Position numbers and translations under genes: made by a program
Notes under the pieces: model-generated
Database searches by the model: none
The model's input: the letters and a program-made list of their open reading frames with translations, nothing else
What the model was told of the DNA's origin: nothing
NCBI GenBank assembly: GCA_020741775.1
Contig: DYYG01000031.1
Span: 31,723 to 95,722 of the forward strand
DNA: 64,000 nucleotides
DNA from: Methylorubrum populi
GTDB taxonomy: Bacteria; Pseudomonadota; Alphaproteobacteria; Rhizobiales; Beijerinckiaceae
Direction: 5' to 3'
Shown: positions 54,367 to 62,463 of the stretch, piece after piece
Numbering within the stretch: position 1 is the stretch's first letter
Layout of the letters: the number at the start of each line of letters is the position of its first letter

Positions 54367-54402
54367 GAAAAGAGCCTGCCGCGAGATGTTCGCAGCAGGC
54401 TC
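54367..54402 (-). terminator. Rho-independent terminator of the amidinotransferase gene
   Basis: On the minus strand GAGCCTGC pairs with GCAGGCTC, with an inner GCGA/TCGC stem, one C-A mismatch and a 5-nt loop, followed by TTTTC. Its position 41 bp after the minus-strand stop and the T-run direction assign it to the amidinotransferase gene. Confidence 0.85.
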
Positions 54403-54442
54403 CCATTCTCACACCCCGCCCGTGACCGGGCGAGACATCGTC

Positions 54443-55624
54443 TTAGAAGTAGGACTTCAGCACACCGCGACGGCGCACGTCGAGGGTGGCGCAGTGGAAC
54501 GAGCCGCCGAACGGGCCGTAGGACAGGAACGGCGCCGGGATCGGATCGAAGCCCCAATCCTTGAGGGCCTTGATCAGGGTCGGCTGGCTCTGGTCGACGA
54601 CGATCTTCTTCTCGTCGATGGCGAGCACGTTGATCGAGGTCCAGGGCGAGCACATCGAGATCTTGCTCATGAAGCCCGAGACCGGGTCGGGGCGCGGAGC
54701 GATCAGCACGTCCCACTTCTTGAGCACGGCGGGCAGCTTCTCGACATCGATGTAGTCGGGGTTGACCAGCACCTTGCCCGGCGCGAGCGGCATGAACGAC
54801 GAGTCGATATGCATCGGCTGCGGGCAGCGGCTCTCGATCTCGTGAATGCGGAAGCCGGGGCCGAGATGGCGGCGCAGCCACTCGATGCCCATCAGGTTCG
54901 TCACGTTCGAGCGGGTCACGAACAGGTCGCGGCCGCAGCGCACGAAGTCGGCCGCGTCGAAGACCGGCTCGAACTCGTTGACCGTGAACTGCATCGGCTC
55001 GCCGGCCTTCAGGTTCGGCACCCGATAGTCGTAGTTGTACAGGTCGTCCGTCAGCTGAGGACGCGGCGCCGAGGTCCAGCGCGCGCCGTTCCGGAAGTAC
55101 TCCTTGAACAGCGAGCGGTAGGCATCGCCCTCGAAGTAGCGCGAGCGCCAGCACATCGGGCTCTCGATGATCTCATCGCCGATCACGAGATAGGGATCGC
55201 GCGGGCAGGCGACGCAGAAGCCGCGGGACGTCCAGCGCGGCGCCTTGAACTTCTTCGAGAAGTCGACCGAATCGGGCCGGCGCACCTTCACGCCCTCGCC
55301 GGCCAGGATCGAGATGAAGTTGTCGAGCTCGGCCTGAGCCAGCTTCTTCATGAACTTCGGATATTTCCAGCCGGAGGCGAAGCGGTAGAACGGCTGGGCC
55401 GCCCGCGGCAGGTTGAAGATCACGGTGAGGTGATGGGTCGGGATCGTGGCGCCGTCGAGCGAGCCGACGATCACCTCCTCCAGCGGATCCCACTCGTTCC
55501 AGGCCATCACCGGGCTGCGGGTCGCGGGAACGTCCCGGCGTCCGTCATAGCCTTCGGAGAAACCCTTCGACGAGGCGTCGTCGATCAGGGCGGAATCCGC
55601 CGTGATCTGCGGCTCGCGATCCAT
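54443..55624 (-). CDS. Amidinotransferase (AGAT / inosamine-phosphate amidinotransferase family), hopanoid-linked
   Basis: A 393-residue protein. Catalytic triad of the family: Asp in FDAADFVRCGRDLFVTRS, His in PMHIDSSFMPL and Cys in GGSFHCATLDVRRRG. This family moves the amidino group from arginine to glycine (AGAT) or to aminocyclitols (StrB1). It sits divergent from hpnL in the hopanoid cluster, 210 bp apart, and no creatine-type pathway is nearby, so the most economical acceptor is the amino group of BHT cyclitol ether. Start MDREPQITAD has GGGAG upstream; 11 residues of upstream frame are rejected. A T-tailed terminator follows the stop. Confidence 0.88.
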   Translation of the reverse strand: MDREPQITADSALIDDASSKGFSEGYDGRRDVPATRSPVMAWNEWDPLEEVIVGSLDGATIPTHHLTVIFNLPRAAQPFYRFASGWKYPKFMKKLAQAELDNFISILAGEGVKVRRPDSVDFSKKFKAPRWTSRGFCVACPRDPYLVIGDEIIESPMCWRSRYFEGDAYRSLFKEYFRNGARWTSAPRPQLTDDLYNYDYRVPNLKAGEPMQFTVNEFEPVFDAADFVRCGRDLFVTRSNVTNLMGIEWLRRHLGPGFRIHEIESRCPQPMHIDSSFMPLAPGKVLVNPDYIDVEKLPAVLKKWDVLIAPRPDPVSGFMSKISMCSPWTSINVLAIDEKKIVVDQSQPTLIKALKDWGFDPIPAPFLSYGPFGGSFHCATLDVRRRGVLKSYF

Positions 55625-55834
55625 TATTGGCTCCCTAGAAGCGGCGTTTGGCGACAATCGTCGTCATCGGGCACCGCGGGCGCCGCTTTGCTCCCCGGTG
55701 TGTCAATCGGGTGATAGACACGGCTGGGCAAAGCTGCAACCTGCCGGGACGCTCCCCACTGCCGGCCCGATACGATGGCCGCATCTGGTGGGATTTCGAC
55801 AACACAAGCCTTCGCCGATCGTCGAAAGAGGCTG

Positions 55835-56968
55835 ATGAAGCGTCTCACAACACTGGCATCGATCGTCGGATTAGGCACGGCCCTGGCGCTGTTCCTGTCC
55901 TCCGGCATGTCCGATGTCACGGCCGCGGTCGTGGGCACGGGCTGGGGTGCGCTCGTGGTCGTGCTCGCCCGCTTCCTGGCGGTCGCCTGGGCGGGCTTCG
56001 GCTGGTACGCGGTGTTCCCCCGCGGCGCGGGTCCCACCCTGCGGGACTGCATCTCGCTGCGCTTCGTGCGCGAGGGCATCAACACGCTGCTGCCGGTGGC
56101 GCAGGTCGGCGGTGACCTGATCGGCGCGCGCCTGCTCACCCGGCGCGGCACGCCCGGCGGCATGGCCGGTGCCAGCATGTTCGTCGACCTGATGACCCAG
56201 GCGGTCACCCAGCTGATCTTCACCGTGGCCGGGCTGCTGCTGCTGATGCAGATCGCCGGCGACGGCCCCCTGGTCCGCACGGTCGCCGGCGGCGTTCTGA
56301 TCGCCGTCCCGGCGCTCGGCGCCTTCTACGTCATCCAGCGCCGCAGCGGTCACCGCCTGATCGAGGCGGCCCTCAGCCGCTTCGCCGCCGGCCGCGAGTG
56401 GCGGGCGCTGGGCGCGATCGACGTGCTCTACGAGAATCTGCGCCGGCTCTATGGCAACCGCGCCCATGTCTCCGCCGCCCTGCTCATCCATCTGGCCGGC
56501 TGGGTGGCGGGCACCGTCGAGGTGTGGGTCGCCCTCAACGCCATGGGCTATCATGTCAGCTTCGTCGACGCGCTGGTGATCGAGAGCCTCGCCCAGGCCG
56601 TGCGCGGCGCCGCCTTCGTCGTGCCCGGCGCCATCGGCGCCCAGGAGGGCGGCCTGATCGCCCTCTGCGCCCTGTTCGGCATCCCGGCGGAAGCCGCGCT
56701 CGCCCTCTCCCTGGTCAAGCGGGTCGCCGACCTCGCCGTCGGCCTGCCGAGCCTCGCCCTCTGGAACGTGATGGAGCGCAAGTCCGCCTCCGCCGAAGCC
56801 GAGGGCGTCGCGGTGGTGCGCGAGGGCCTCGGGGCCATCCGGGCGCGACTCGGCCGCCGCCCCGCCGCCGCCACCCCGCTGGCGCCGGCCTATGGCTTCA
56901 GCACCGTGCGGGGGCCGGCCGCCCTGTCCTCCGACAACGAAACCGGAGCGCTCAAGAAGTGCGCCTGA
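55835..56968 (+). CDS. hpnL: Hopanoid-associated membrane protein HpnL
   Basis: A 377-residue lysylphosphatidylglycerol-synthase/flippase-like membrane protein with about eight hydrophobic segments. Family motifs: FVREGINTLLPVAQVGGDLIGARLL and FVVPGAIGAQEGGLIAL near the C-terminal membrane block. Start at MKRLTTLAS with AGAGG 5 bp upstream; longer frame rejected. HpnL proteins occur only in hopanoid loci and may move or position hopanoids. First gene of the hpnLMIJK run; it overlaps hpnM by 10 bp. Confidence 0.92.
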   Translation: MKRLTTLASIVGLGTALALFLSSGMSDVTAAVVGTGWGALVVVLARFLAVAWAGFGWYAVFPRGAGPTLRDCISLRFVREGINTLLPVAQVGGDLIGARLLTRRGTPGGMAGASMFVDLMTQAVTQLIFTVAGLLLLMQIAGDGPLVRTVAGGVLIAVPALGAFYVIQRRSGHRLIEAALSRFAAGREWRALGAIDVLYENLRRLYGNRAHVSAALLIHLAGWVAGTVEVWVALNAMGYHVSFVDALVIESLAQAVRGAAFVVPGAIGAQEGGLIALCALFGIPAEAALALSLVKRVADLAVGLPSLALWNVMERKSASAEAEGVAVVREGLGAIRARLGRRPAAATPLAPAYGFSTVRGPAALSSDNETGALKKCA

Positions 56969-57579
56969 ACCGCCGCAGTTTCCTCGCCGCCGCCGCTCTG
57001 CTCGCGGTTCTCGGGGCGCCGGACGCCGTCCGGGCCGCCGACGACCCGGCCGTGGCGCCGATCCAACGCCTCTACGCCAAGTTCGAAGAGGCGCTGAAGA
57101 ACGGGGCCGGCGACCTCAAGAGCCGGCTCGCGATCGTCGGCGACACGCTGGCCGAGACCTTCGACACCCCCGCCATGGTGCGGACGGCGGTCGGGCCGAA
57201 GTGGAAGAGCTTCAAGCCCGAGCAGCAGGACGCGCTGACCGAGACCTTCGGCAAATACTTCGTCACCCTCTATGCCAACCGCCTGTCTCAAGCGGCGGGC
57301 GGCAAGTTCGAGGTCAAACCGCAGAGCGAGACCCGCGGCCCCAACCGCGTCGTCTCGACCCGTGTCTCCAACAAGGACGGGGACGAGTCGGACGTCGATT
57401 ACGTCGTCAACGCGAACAACCGCGTGCAGGACGTGCTGCTGAACGGCAATGTCAGCGAGGTCGCCTCGATGCGGGCGAGCTTCGCCGATCCCCTGAAGGG
57501 CGGCGCGGACGGCCTCTTGAAATTCATGCGCGAACGCACCGACGGGATGCTCGCCGCCAAAGTCTCGCCGCGAGAGTGA
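56959..57579 (+). CDS. hpnM: Hopanoid transport-associated protein HpnM (MlaC/Ttg2D family)
   Basis: A 206-residue periplasmic protein with a GTG start inside hpnL. The N-terminus LNRRSFLAAAALLAVLG is a twin-arginine-like signal. The MlaC/Ttg2D fold follows (AETFDTPAMVRTAVGPKWKSF, FGKYFVTLYANRL), proteins which carry lipids across the periplasm. Together with HpnN (RND, nearby) it probably moves hopanoids to the outer membrane. Confidence 0.92.
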   Translation: MRLNRRSFLAAAALLAVLGAPDAVRAADDPAVAPIQRLYAKFEEALKNGAGDLKSRLAIVGDTLAETFDTPAMVRTAVGPKWKSFKPEQQDALTETFGKYFVTLYANRLSQAAGGKFEVKPQSETRGPNRVVSTRVSNKDGDESDVDYVVNANNRVQDVLLNGNVSEVASMRASFADPLKGGADGLLKFMRERTDGMLAAKVSPRE

Positions 57580-57653
57580 AGGCTTAACGCCTGATCCGAC
57601 GCTGCCCGCCGAACCGGGCCCCGATAGAAGACAGCAGCGAGCAACGCCGCGCC

Positions 57654-58850
57654 ATGACCCTGAACGAGCTGCCAGCCTGGATCGCCCCGGTGCTTCTGCT
57701 GATGGCGCTCGCCGGCTGCGTCTACGCGCTGCTCGCCGCGGCGCTCGTCGGCCGTTTCGCGGCGCGGCGCTCGCCGCTGCTCGCGGCCGATGCGCCGCGT
57801 CCGGGCGTGACGATCCTCAAGCCGCTCTGCGGCCTGGAGCCGGACCTGTTCGAGAATCTCGAAAGCTTCTGCCGCCAGGACTATGCCGGCGCGGTCCAGG
57901 TGGTGTTCGGCGTGCAGAACGCCGCCGACCCGGCCATTGCCGTCGTGGAGCGCCTGCGCGCGGCCCATCCGGCGCTGCGCCTCGATCTCGTGGTGGATGC
58001 GAGCCAGCACGGCTCGAACCGCAAGGTCTCGAACCTCATCAACATGTCGGAACGAATCGCCCACGAGGTCGTGGTGCTGGCCGACAGCGACATGTCGGTG
58101 CGGCCCGAGTACCTCGAGCGCATCGTCGCGGCCCTGTCCCAGCCCGGCGTGTCCGGCGTGACCTGCCTCTACCACGGCGTGCCGGGCAACCGCGGCATGT
58201 TCGCTCAGCTCGCGGCGCTGGCCATCGACGTGCAGTTCGTGCCCAACGTCATCCTCGGCACCACCTTCGATCTGGCTCGGCCCTGCTTCGGCTCCACCAT
58301 CGCGATGACGGCGGAATCGCTGGCGCGCATCGGCGGGTTCCGCGCCTTCAAGGACGATCTCGCCGACGATTACGCCATCGGCGAAGCCCTGCGCGCCGAG
58401 GGCGGCACGGTGGCGATCCCGACCTTCACCATCGGCCATGCCTGCGTCGATACCGAGCTGGCCGGCCTGTGGCGGCACGAGCTGCGTTGGAATCGCACCA
58501 TCCGCAACGTCGATCCGAAGGGCTATGCGGGCTCGGTGATCACCCACGCCGTTCCGCTGGCGCTTCTGGCCGCCCTGCTCCCCGGCGCCGGCAGCGGTGC
58601 CCTGGCCGTGGCCGCCCTCGCCCTGGCCTGCCGCATCCTGCTGTGCCTGCGCATCGAGCGCGCCTTCGGGCTTGCCCCCCACGCCTACTGGCTGTTGCCG
58701 ATTCGTGACATGCTGTCCTTCATCAACTTCACCTGGAGCTTCGTCTCGGGTGCGGTGACATGGAAAGGTCACGATTACCGTGTGGTTGCGGACGGTACGC
58801 TGATTCCGGAACACGGCCTCGGGCGCGAGTCGCGCGCCACCTCGGTCTAA
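57654..58850 (+). CDS. hpnI: Hopanoid glycosyltransferase HpnI
   Basis: A 398-residue GT21 (ceramide glucosyltransferase-like) membrane enzyme. Motifs: GVTILKPLCGLEPDLFENLE, DxD region VLADSDMSVRPEYLE, D3 motif DDLADDYAIGEAL and the C-terminal RHELRWNRTIR block, whose position of (Q/R)xxRW holds His. N- and C-terminal membrane helices are present. It transfers N-acetylglucosamine to bacteriohopanetetrol, giving BHT-GlcNAc. Precedes hpnJ by 53 bp. Confidence 0.93.
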   Translation: MTLNELPAWIAPVLLLMALAGCVYALLAAALVGRFAARRSPLLAADAPRPGVTILKPLCGLEPDLFENLESFCRQDYAGAVQVVFGVQNAADPAIAVVERLRAAHPALRLDLVVDASQHGSNRKVSNLINMSERIAHEVVVLADSDMSVRPEYLERIVAALSQPGVSGVTCLYHGVPGNRGMFAQLAALAIDVQFVPNVILGTTFDLARPCFGSTIAMTAESLARIGGFRAFKDDLADDYAIGEALRAEGGTVAIPTFTIGHACVDTELAGLWRHELRWNRTIRNVDPKGYAGSVITHAVPLALLAALLPGAGSGALAVAALALACRILLCLRIERAFGLAPHAYWLLPIRDMLSFINFTWSFVSGAVTWKGHDYRVVADGTLIPEHGLGRESRATSV

Positions 58851-58903
58851 GCTTCCGAACATTTCACAAAGACACTGTCTCGAGCCTTGAGGCCTTGAAC
58901 CCC

Positions 58904-60328
58904 ATGCGCACGCTTTTCCTGCAGGCTCCCACCTTCGACGGTTTCGATGGCGGCGCCGGCTCCCGCTATCAGGCCAAGCGCGAGATCAAGTCGTTCTGGT
59001 ATCCGACTTGGCTGGCTCAGCCGGCCGCGCTGGTGCCGAACTCGAAGCTGATCGACGCGCCGCCGCACAACATCAAGCTGGACGAGATCGTGGCCCAGGC
59101 CAACGATTTCGACCTCGTGGTGCTCCACACCTCGGTCCCGTCCTTCAAGTCCGACGTGAAGACCGTGGAGGCCCTCAAGGCCGCCAACCCCAAGCTCATC
59201 GCCGGGCTGATCGGCGCCAAGGTGGCGGTCGATGCCGCCGGCTCCCTGGCTCAGGCGCCCTGCATCGATTTCGTCGCCCGCAACGAGTTCGACTTCACCG
59301 TCAAGGAAGTCGCCGACGGCGTGCCGATGGCTCAGATCAAGGGACTGTCCTATCGCGACGCCAACGGTGTCGTGGTCCACAACGAGGACCGCGAGATCAT
59401 GACCGACATGGACCAGCTGCCCTTCGTCACCAGCGTCTACAAGCGTGACCTGGAGATGGAGAAGTACTTCATCGGCTACCTGAAGCACCCCTACATCTCG
59501 TTCTACTCAGGGAGGGGCTGCAAGAGCCGCTGCACCTTCTGCCTCTGGCCGCAGACGGTCGGCGGCCACACCTACCGCACGCGGTCGGTCGCCCACGTGA
59601 TCGAAGAGATCAAGTACTGCCTGAAGGAGTTCCCGCAGACGAAGGAATTCTTCTTCGACGACGACACCTTCACCGATAACCTCCCGCGCGCGGAAGAGAT
59701 CGCCCGTGAGCTGGGCAAGCTCGGCGTGACCTGGTCGTGCAACGCCAAGGCCAACGTGCCGCGCGAGACCCTGAAGGTCCTGAAGGAGAACGGCCTGCGC
59801 CTGCTGCTGGTCGGCTACGAGTCCGGCAACCAGAAGATCCTGAACAACATCAAGAAGGGCATGCGCGTCGAGGTGGCCGAGAAGTTCACCAAGGACTGCC
59901 ACGACCTCGGCATCGCCATCCACGGCACCTTCATCGTCGGCCTGCCGGGCGAGACCAAGGAGACGATCCAGGAAACGATCGCCTTCGCCAAGCGCATCAA
60001 CCCGCACACGATCCAGGTCTCGCTGGCCGCGCCCTATCCGGGCACCTTCCTCTACAAGCAGGCGGTGGAGAACGGCTGGCTCGATGTCGAGAATGCCGAG
60101 CTCGTCGACGAGAACGGCGTGCAGATCGCGCCGCTGCACTACCCGCATCTCTCGCATTCCGACATCTTCGCCGCGGTGGAAGAGTTCTACAAGAAGTTCT
60201 ACTTCCGCGCTCCGAAGATCGCCTCGATCGTCAGCGAGATGGTGCGCTCGCCCGATATGATGAAGCGCCGCCTGCGCGAGGGCGTCGAGTTCTGGCACTT
60301 CCTGCGGGACCGCAAGGCCGCCGCGTAA
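58904..60328 (+). CDS. hpnJ: Hopanoid radical SAM enzyme HpnJ
   Basis: A 474-residue B12-binding-like N-domain plus radical SAM core. The [4Fe-4S] cluster motif is GCKSRCTFCLW (C-x3-C-x2-C), with FFFDDDTFTDNLPRAEEI and GTFIVGLPGETKET downstream. HpnJ is required to convert BHT glucosamine to BHT cyclitol ether by ring rearrangement. The start MRTLFLQAPTFDG fits the family; 48 upstream codons are rejected. A very strong T-rich hairpin follows. Confidence 0.94.
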   Translation: MRTLFLQAPTFDGFDGGAGSRYQAKREIKSFWYPTWLAQPAALVPNSKLIDAPPHNIKLDEIVAQANDFDLVVLHTSVPSFKSDVKTVEALKAANPKLIAGLIGAKVAVDAAGSLAQAPCIDFVARNEFDFTVKEVADGVPMAQIKGLSYRDANGVVVHNEDREIMTDMDQLPFVTSVYKRDLEMEKYFIGYLKHPYISFYSGRGCKSRCTFCLWPQTVGGHTYRTRSVAHVIEEIKYCLKEFPQTKEFFFDDDTFTDNLPRAEEIARELGKLGVTWSCNAKANVPRETLKVLKENGLRLLLVGYESGNQKILNNIKKGMRVEVAEKFTKDCHDLGIAIHGTFIVGLPGETKETIQETIAFAKRINPHTIQVSLAAPYPGTFLYKQAVENGWLDVENAELVDENGVQIAPLHYPHLSHSDIFAAVEEFYKKFYFRAPKIASIVSEMVRSPDMMKRRLREGVEFWHFLRDRKAAA

Positions 60329-60351
60329 CGCCGGTCACACGCAATCGCGCG

Positions 60352-60390
60352 AACAAGGAAGGCCGGGCGCGAGCCCGGCCTTCCTTGTTT
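60352..60390 (+). terminator. 17-bp-stem terminator between hpnJ and hpnK
   Basis: AACAAGGAAGGCCGGGC (60352-60368) pairs perfectly with GCCCGGCCTTCCTTGTT (60373-60389) across a GCGA tetraloop, ending in TT-T. It lies 24 bp after the hpnJ stop, so hpnK probably has its own promoter or depends on read-through. Confidence 0.85.
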
Positions 60391-60455
60391 CCAGGGGTCA
60401 GCCCTGGACCCGCGAGAGGGCTTGCCCTGTCGACACCTAGGACGAGAGAATTCCC

Positions 60456-61292
60456 GTGAAGCGACTGGTCGTCACCGCCGACGATTTCGGCCTGAGCCGC
60501 GAGGTCAACGAGGCCGTCGAGCAGGCCCATCGCGAGGGCATCCTCACCGCCGCGAGCCTGATGGTCTCCGCTCCCGGTGCGGCGGACGCCGTCGCGCGGG
60601 CGCGTCGAACACCGTCATTGCGGGTCGGCCTCCACCTCGTCCTGGTCGAAGCCTGGCCAACGCTGCCGGTCGACCGGCTGCCGGATCTCACCGATGGTCG
60701 AGGCCTAATGCGCACCGACATGGAGCGCCTCGGGCTCGACCTCGCCCTCAAAGCCTCCGCGCGCCGGCAATTGGCCGCCGAGATCCGGGCGCAGTTCGAG
60801 GCGTATCGCGCGACCGGCCTGCCGCTCGATCATGTCAACGCGCACAAACACTTCCACATTCACCCGCTGATCGCCGGCATGGTGCTGCGGATCGGCCGCG
60901 ATTACGGCATGCGCGCGCTTCGCGTGCCGCGTGAGCCGCGCGACCTGCTTCGACGGGCGGAACCCGGCTTCACCCCGAAGCCTGCCCTCGACACGGCGCC
61001 TTGGGCAGCCTTGCTCGCCGTTCGGGCACGGCAGGCGGGCTTGGTGATCCCGGACCGCACCCTCGGCCTCGCTTGGTCCGGCGCGATGACGCCCGAGCGC
61101 GTCATCGCCCTGCTGCGGCACCTGCCGGACGGTCTCACCGAACTCTACACCCATCCCGCGACGGCCGGCGGCTTCCCTGGCGAGGCGCCCGGCTACCGAT
61201 ACAGCGCGGAACGCGACGCCCTGATTGCTCCGGAAGGAAAGGCGATCGTTGCGCGGAGCGAAGTCAGGCTGGGCGGCTTCTCCGACTTCTAG
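60456..61292 (+). CDS. hpnK: Hopanoid deacetylase HpnK (YdjC/ChbG family)
   Basis: A 278-residue carbohydrate deacetylase with a GTG start. Metal-site motifs: VTADDFGLSREVNEAV (D-D-F-G), GLHLVLVE (HL) and VNAHKHFHIHP. It removes the acetyl group of BHT-GlcNAc to give BHT glucosamine, the amine donor for HpnJ. It is the last gene of the plus-strand hpn set, after the terminator. Confidence 0.93.
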   Translation: MKRLVVTADDFGLSREVNEAVEQAHREGILTAASLMVSAPGAADAVARARRTPSLRVGLHLVLVEAWPTLPVDRLPDLTDGRGLMRTDMERLGLDLALKASARRQLAAEIRAQFEAYRATGLPLDHVNAHKHFHIHPLIAGMVLRIGRDYGMRALRVPREPRDLLRRAEPGFTPKPALDTAPWAALLAVRARQAGLVIPDRTLGLAWSGAMTPERVIALLRHLPDGLTELYTHPATAGGFPGEAPGYRYSAERDALIAPEGKAIVARSEVRLGGFSDF

Positions 61293-61646
61293 GCGGCAGG
61301 CTGCCGCATTCCGACCCGAGCCTTGTCCTGACCAGAGCGACATCCGACGAAGTCGATTCCGGTTCGTCGAAAGACAACGCGTCACAGCAGGCATCAGGAG
61401 ACGTGATCCGACCTGACGTGGCCGACCACGACTCAAGCGCCGCGAGGATTTGCCAAGTACTGAGTTTTAATAAAATTTATTAAGACAGATAATTTTCGAA
61501 ATCTTTCGCCCAGATGACCTGATCATTACAAAACCTTCACGCAACAGTCCTGGCGAGCACACGTTCTCACAGCAGAGCCGACACCGACCGACGATCACAA
61601 CCGACGACCGCCTAAACCGGATGGGCTCATGTTCGGAGATTCGGTC
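61293..61646. other. Intergenic region with AT-rich inverted repeat
   Basis: 354 bp between hpnK and the YfdX-family gene. It contains the AT-rich patch 61465-61505, which includes a 17-bp inverted repeat (61467-61483), in strong contrast to the GC-rich surroundings, and CGGAGA 8 bp before the YfdX start. The 98-codon minus-strand frame (61467-61763) overlapping the YfdX start is judged spurious. Confidence 0.55.
61467..61483. promoter_or_regulatory. AT-only inverted repeat upstream of the YfdX-family gene
   Basis: TTAATAAA, single A, TTTATTAA. It is a perfect 8+1+8 palindrome without G or C in a genome of about 70% GC, about 165 bp upstream of the YfdX start. Candidate operator, UP element or nucleoid-protein site. 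Confidence 0.5.
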
Positions 61647-62423
61647 ATGCAACGAAACATCCTCTTCGCCACCGTCCTGACGGTCTCGACCGCCCTGGCG
61701 GGCTTCGCTTACGCCGCCGATCAGACCACGACACCTCCTGCACCGCAGACGAGTCCCGCCCAAAGCGCCGTCGACAAGGACATCCTCAAGCTCTCATCCG
61801 ACGGTTCGGCGGCCTTCCGTGACATCCACGCCGCGCGCATGGCGCTCTTCGACGCCAACCCGACCCAGGCGAAATCCCTTGTCGACAACGCCGAGGCCGC
61901 CTTCAAGAAGGCGAGGACGGACGACACTGCTTTCGTGAAGGCCGAGTCAGATCTGCGCGCGCGAAACGGGGCACCGCCTTCACAGCCCTCCGCCGACGCG
62001 ACCAAGCCGGTGGCATGGCTCCCCATCGATGGGCAGCTGACCCTCGGGGAGGATTTCGTCGCCACGCCGCAGAAAACGGCGGCGGTGGCCGATGCCCGGA
62101 AAGCCCTGTCCGCCGGGGATCGCCAAACGGCCGCGGAAAAGCTCAAGCTCGCCGGGATCGACGTGAATTTCACGATGGCCGTCGTGCCCCTCGACAAGAC
62201 GGCGGCACAGGTGAGCCAGGCCGCCGCCGATCTTGGCCAGGGCAAGTACTACGAGGCCAATGTGAGCCTGAAGCAGGCCGAGGATGGCCTGCGCTTCGAC
62301 ACGGTCAACGCCTTCGCGGTCCCGCAGAAGACCGCCGCGAATGCGCCGGTCAAGACGGGGACCGAGACCACCGCGACCAAGGCCGCGCCCGCCGGCACCG
62401 TTGCCGCCAAGCCCGCCCCGTGA
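61647..62423 (+). CDS. Exported YfdX-family protein
   Basis: A 258-residue periplasmic protein. Start MQRNILFATVLTVSTALAGF (CGGAGA upstream) gives a signal peptide cleaved near AYAADQ. The YfdX helical domain follows (AFRDIHAARMALFDANPTQAKSLVDNAEAAF, WLPIDGQLTLGEDF, IDVNFTMAVVPLDKT). An Ala/Thr/Pro-Lys tail ends it. YfdX proteins are stress-linked and bind small ligands or misfolded proteins; role here unknown. It lies between hpnK and hpnN, convergent with hpnN. Confidence 0.87.
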   Translation: MQRNILFATVLTVSTALAGFAYAADQTTTPPAPQTSPAQSAVDKDILKLSSDGSAAFRDIHAARMALFDANPTQAKSLVDNAEAAFKKARTDDTAFVKAESDLRARNGAPPSQPSADATKPVAWLPIDGQLTLGEDFVATPQKTAAVADARKALSAGDRQTAAEKLKLAGIDVNFTMAVVPLDKTAAQVSQAAADLGQGKYYEANVSLKQAEDGLRFDTVNAFAVPQKTAANAPVKTGTETTATKAAPAGTVAAKPAP

Positions 62424-62431
62424 CGCGCGTT

Positions 62432-62462
62432 GCCGGAGCTGCCTCGAGGGGCAGCTCCCGGC
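62432..62462. terminator. Bidirectional hairpin between YfdX-family gene and hpnN
   Basis: GCCGGAGCTGCC and GGCAGCTCCCGGC pair with a single C bulge, 8 bp after the plus-strand stop and directly beside the hpnN stop (62464). No T-run, but it fills the whole 40-bp convergent gap. Confidence 0.6.
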
Positions 62463-62463
62463 C

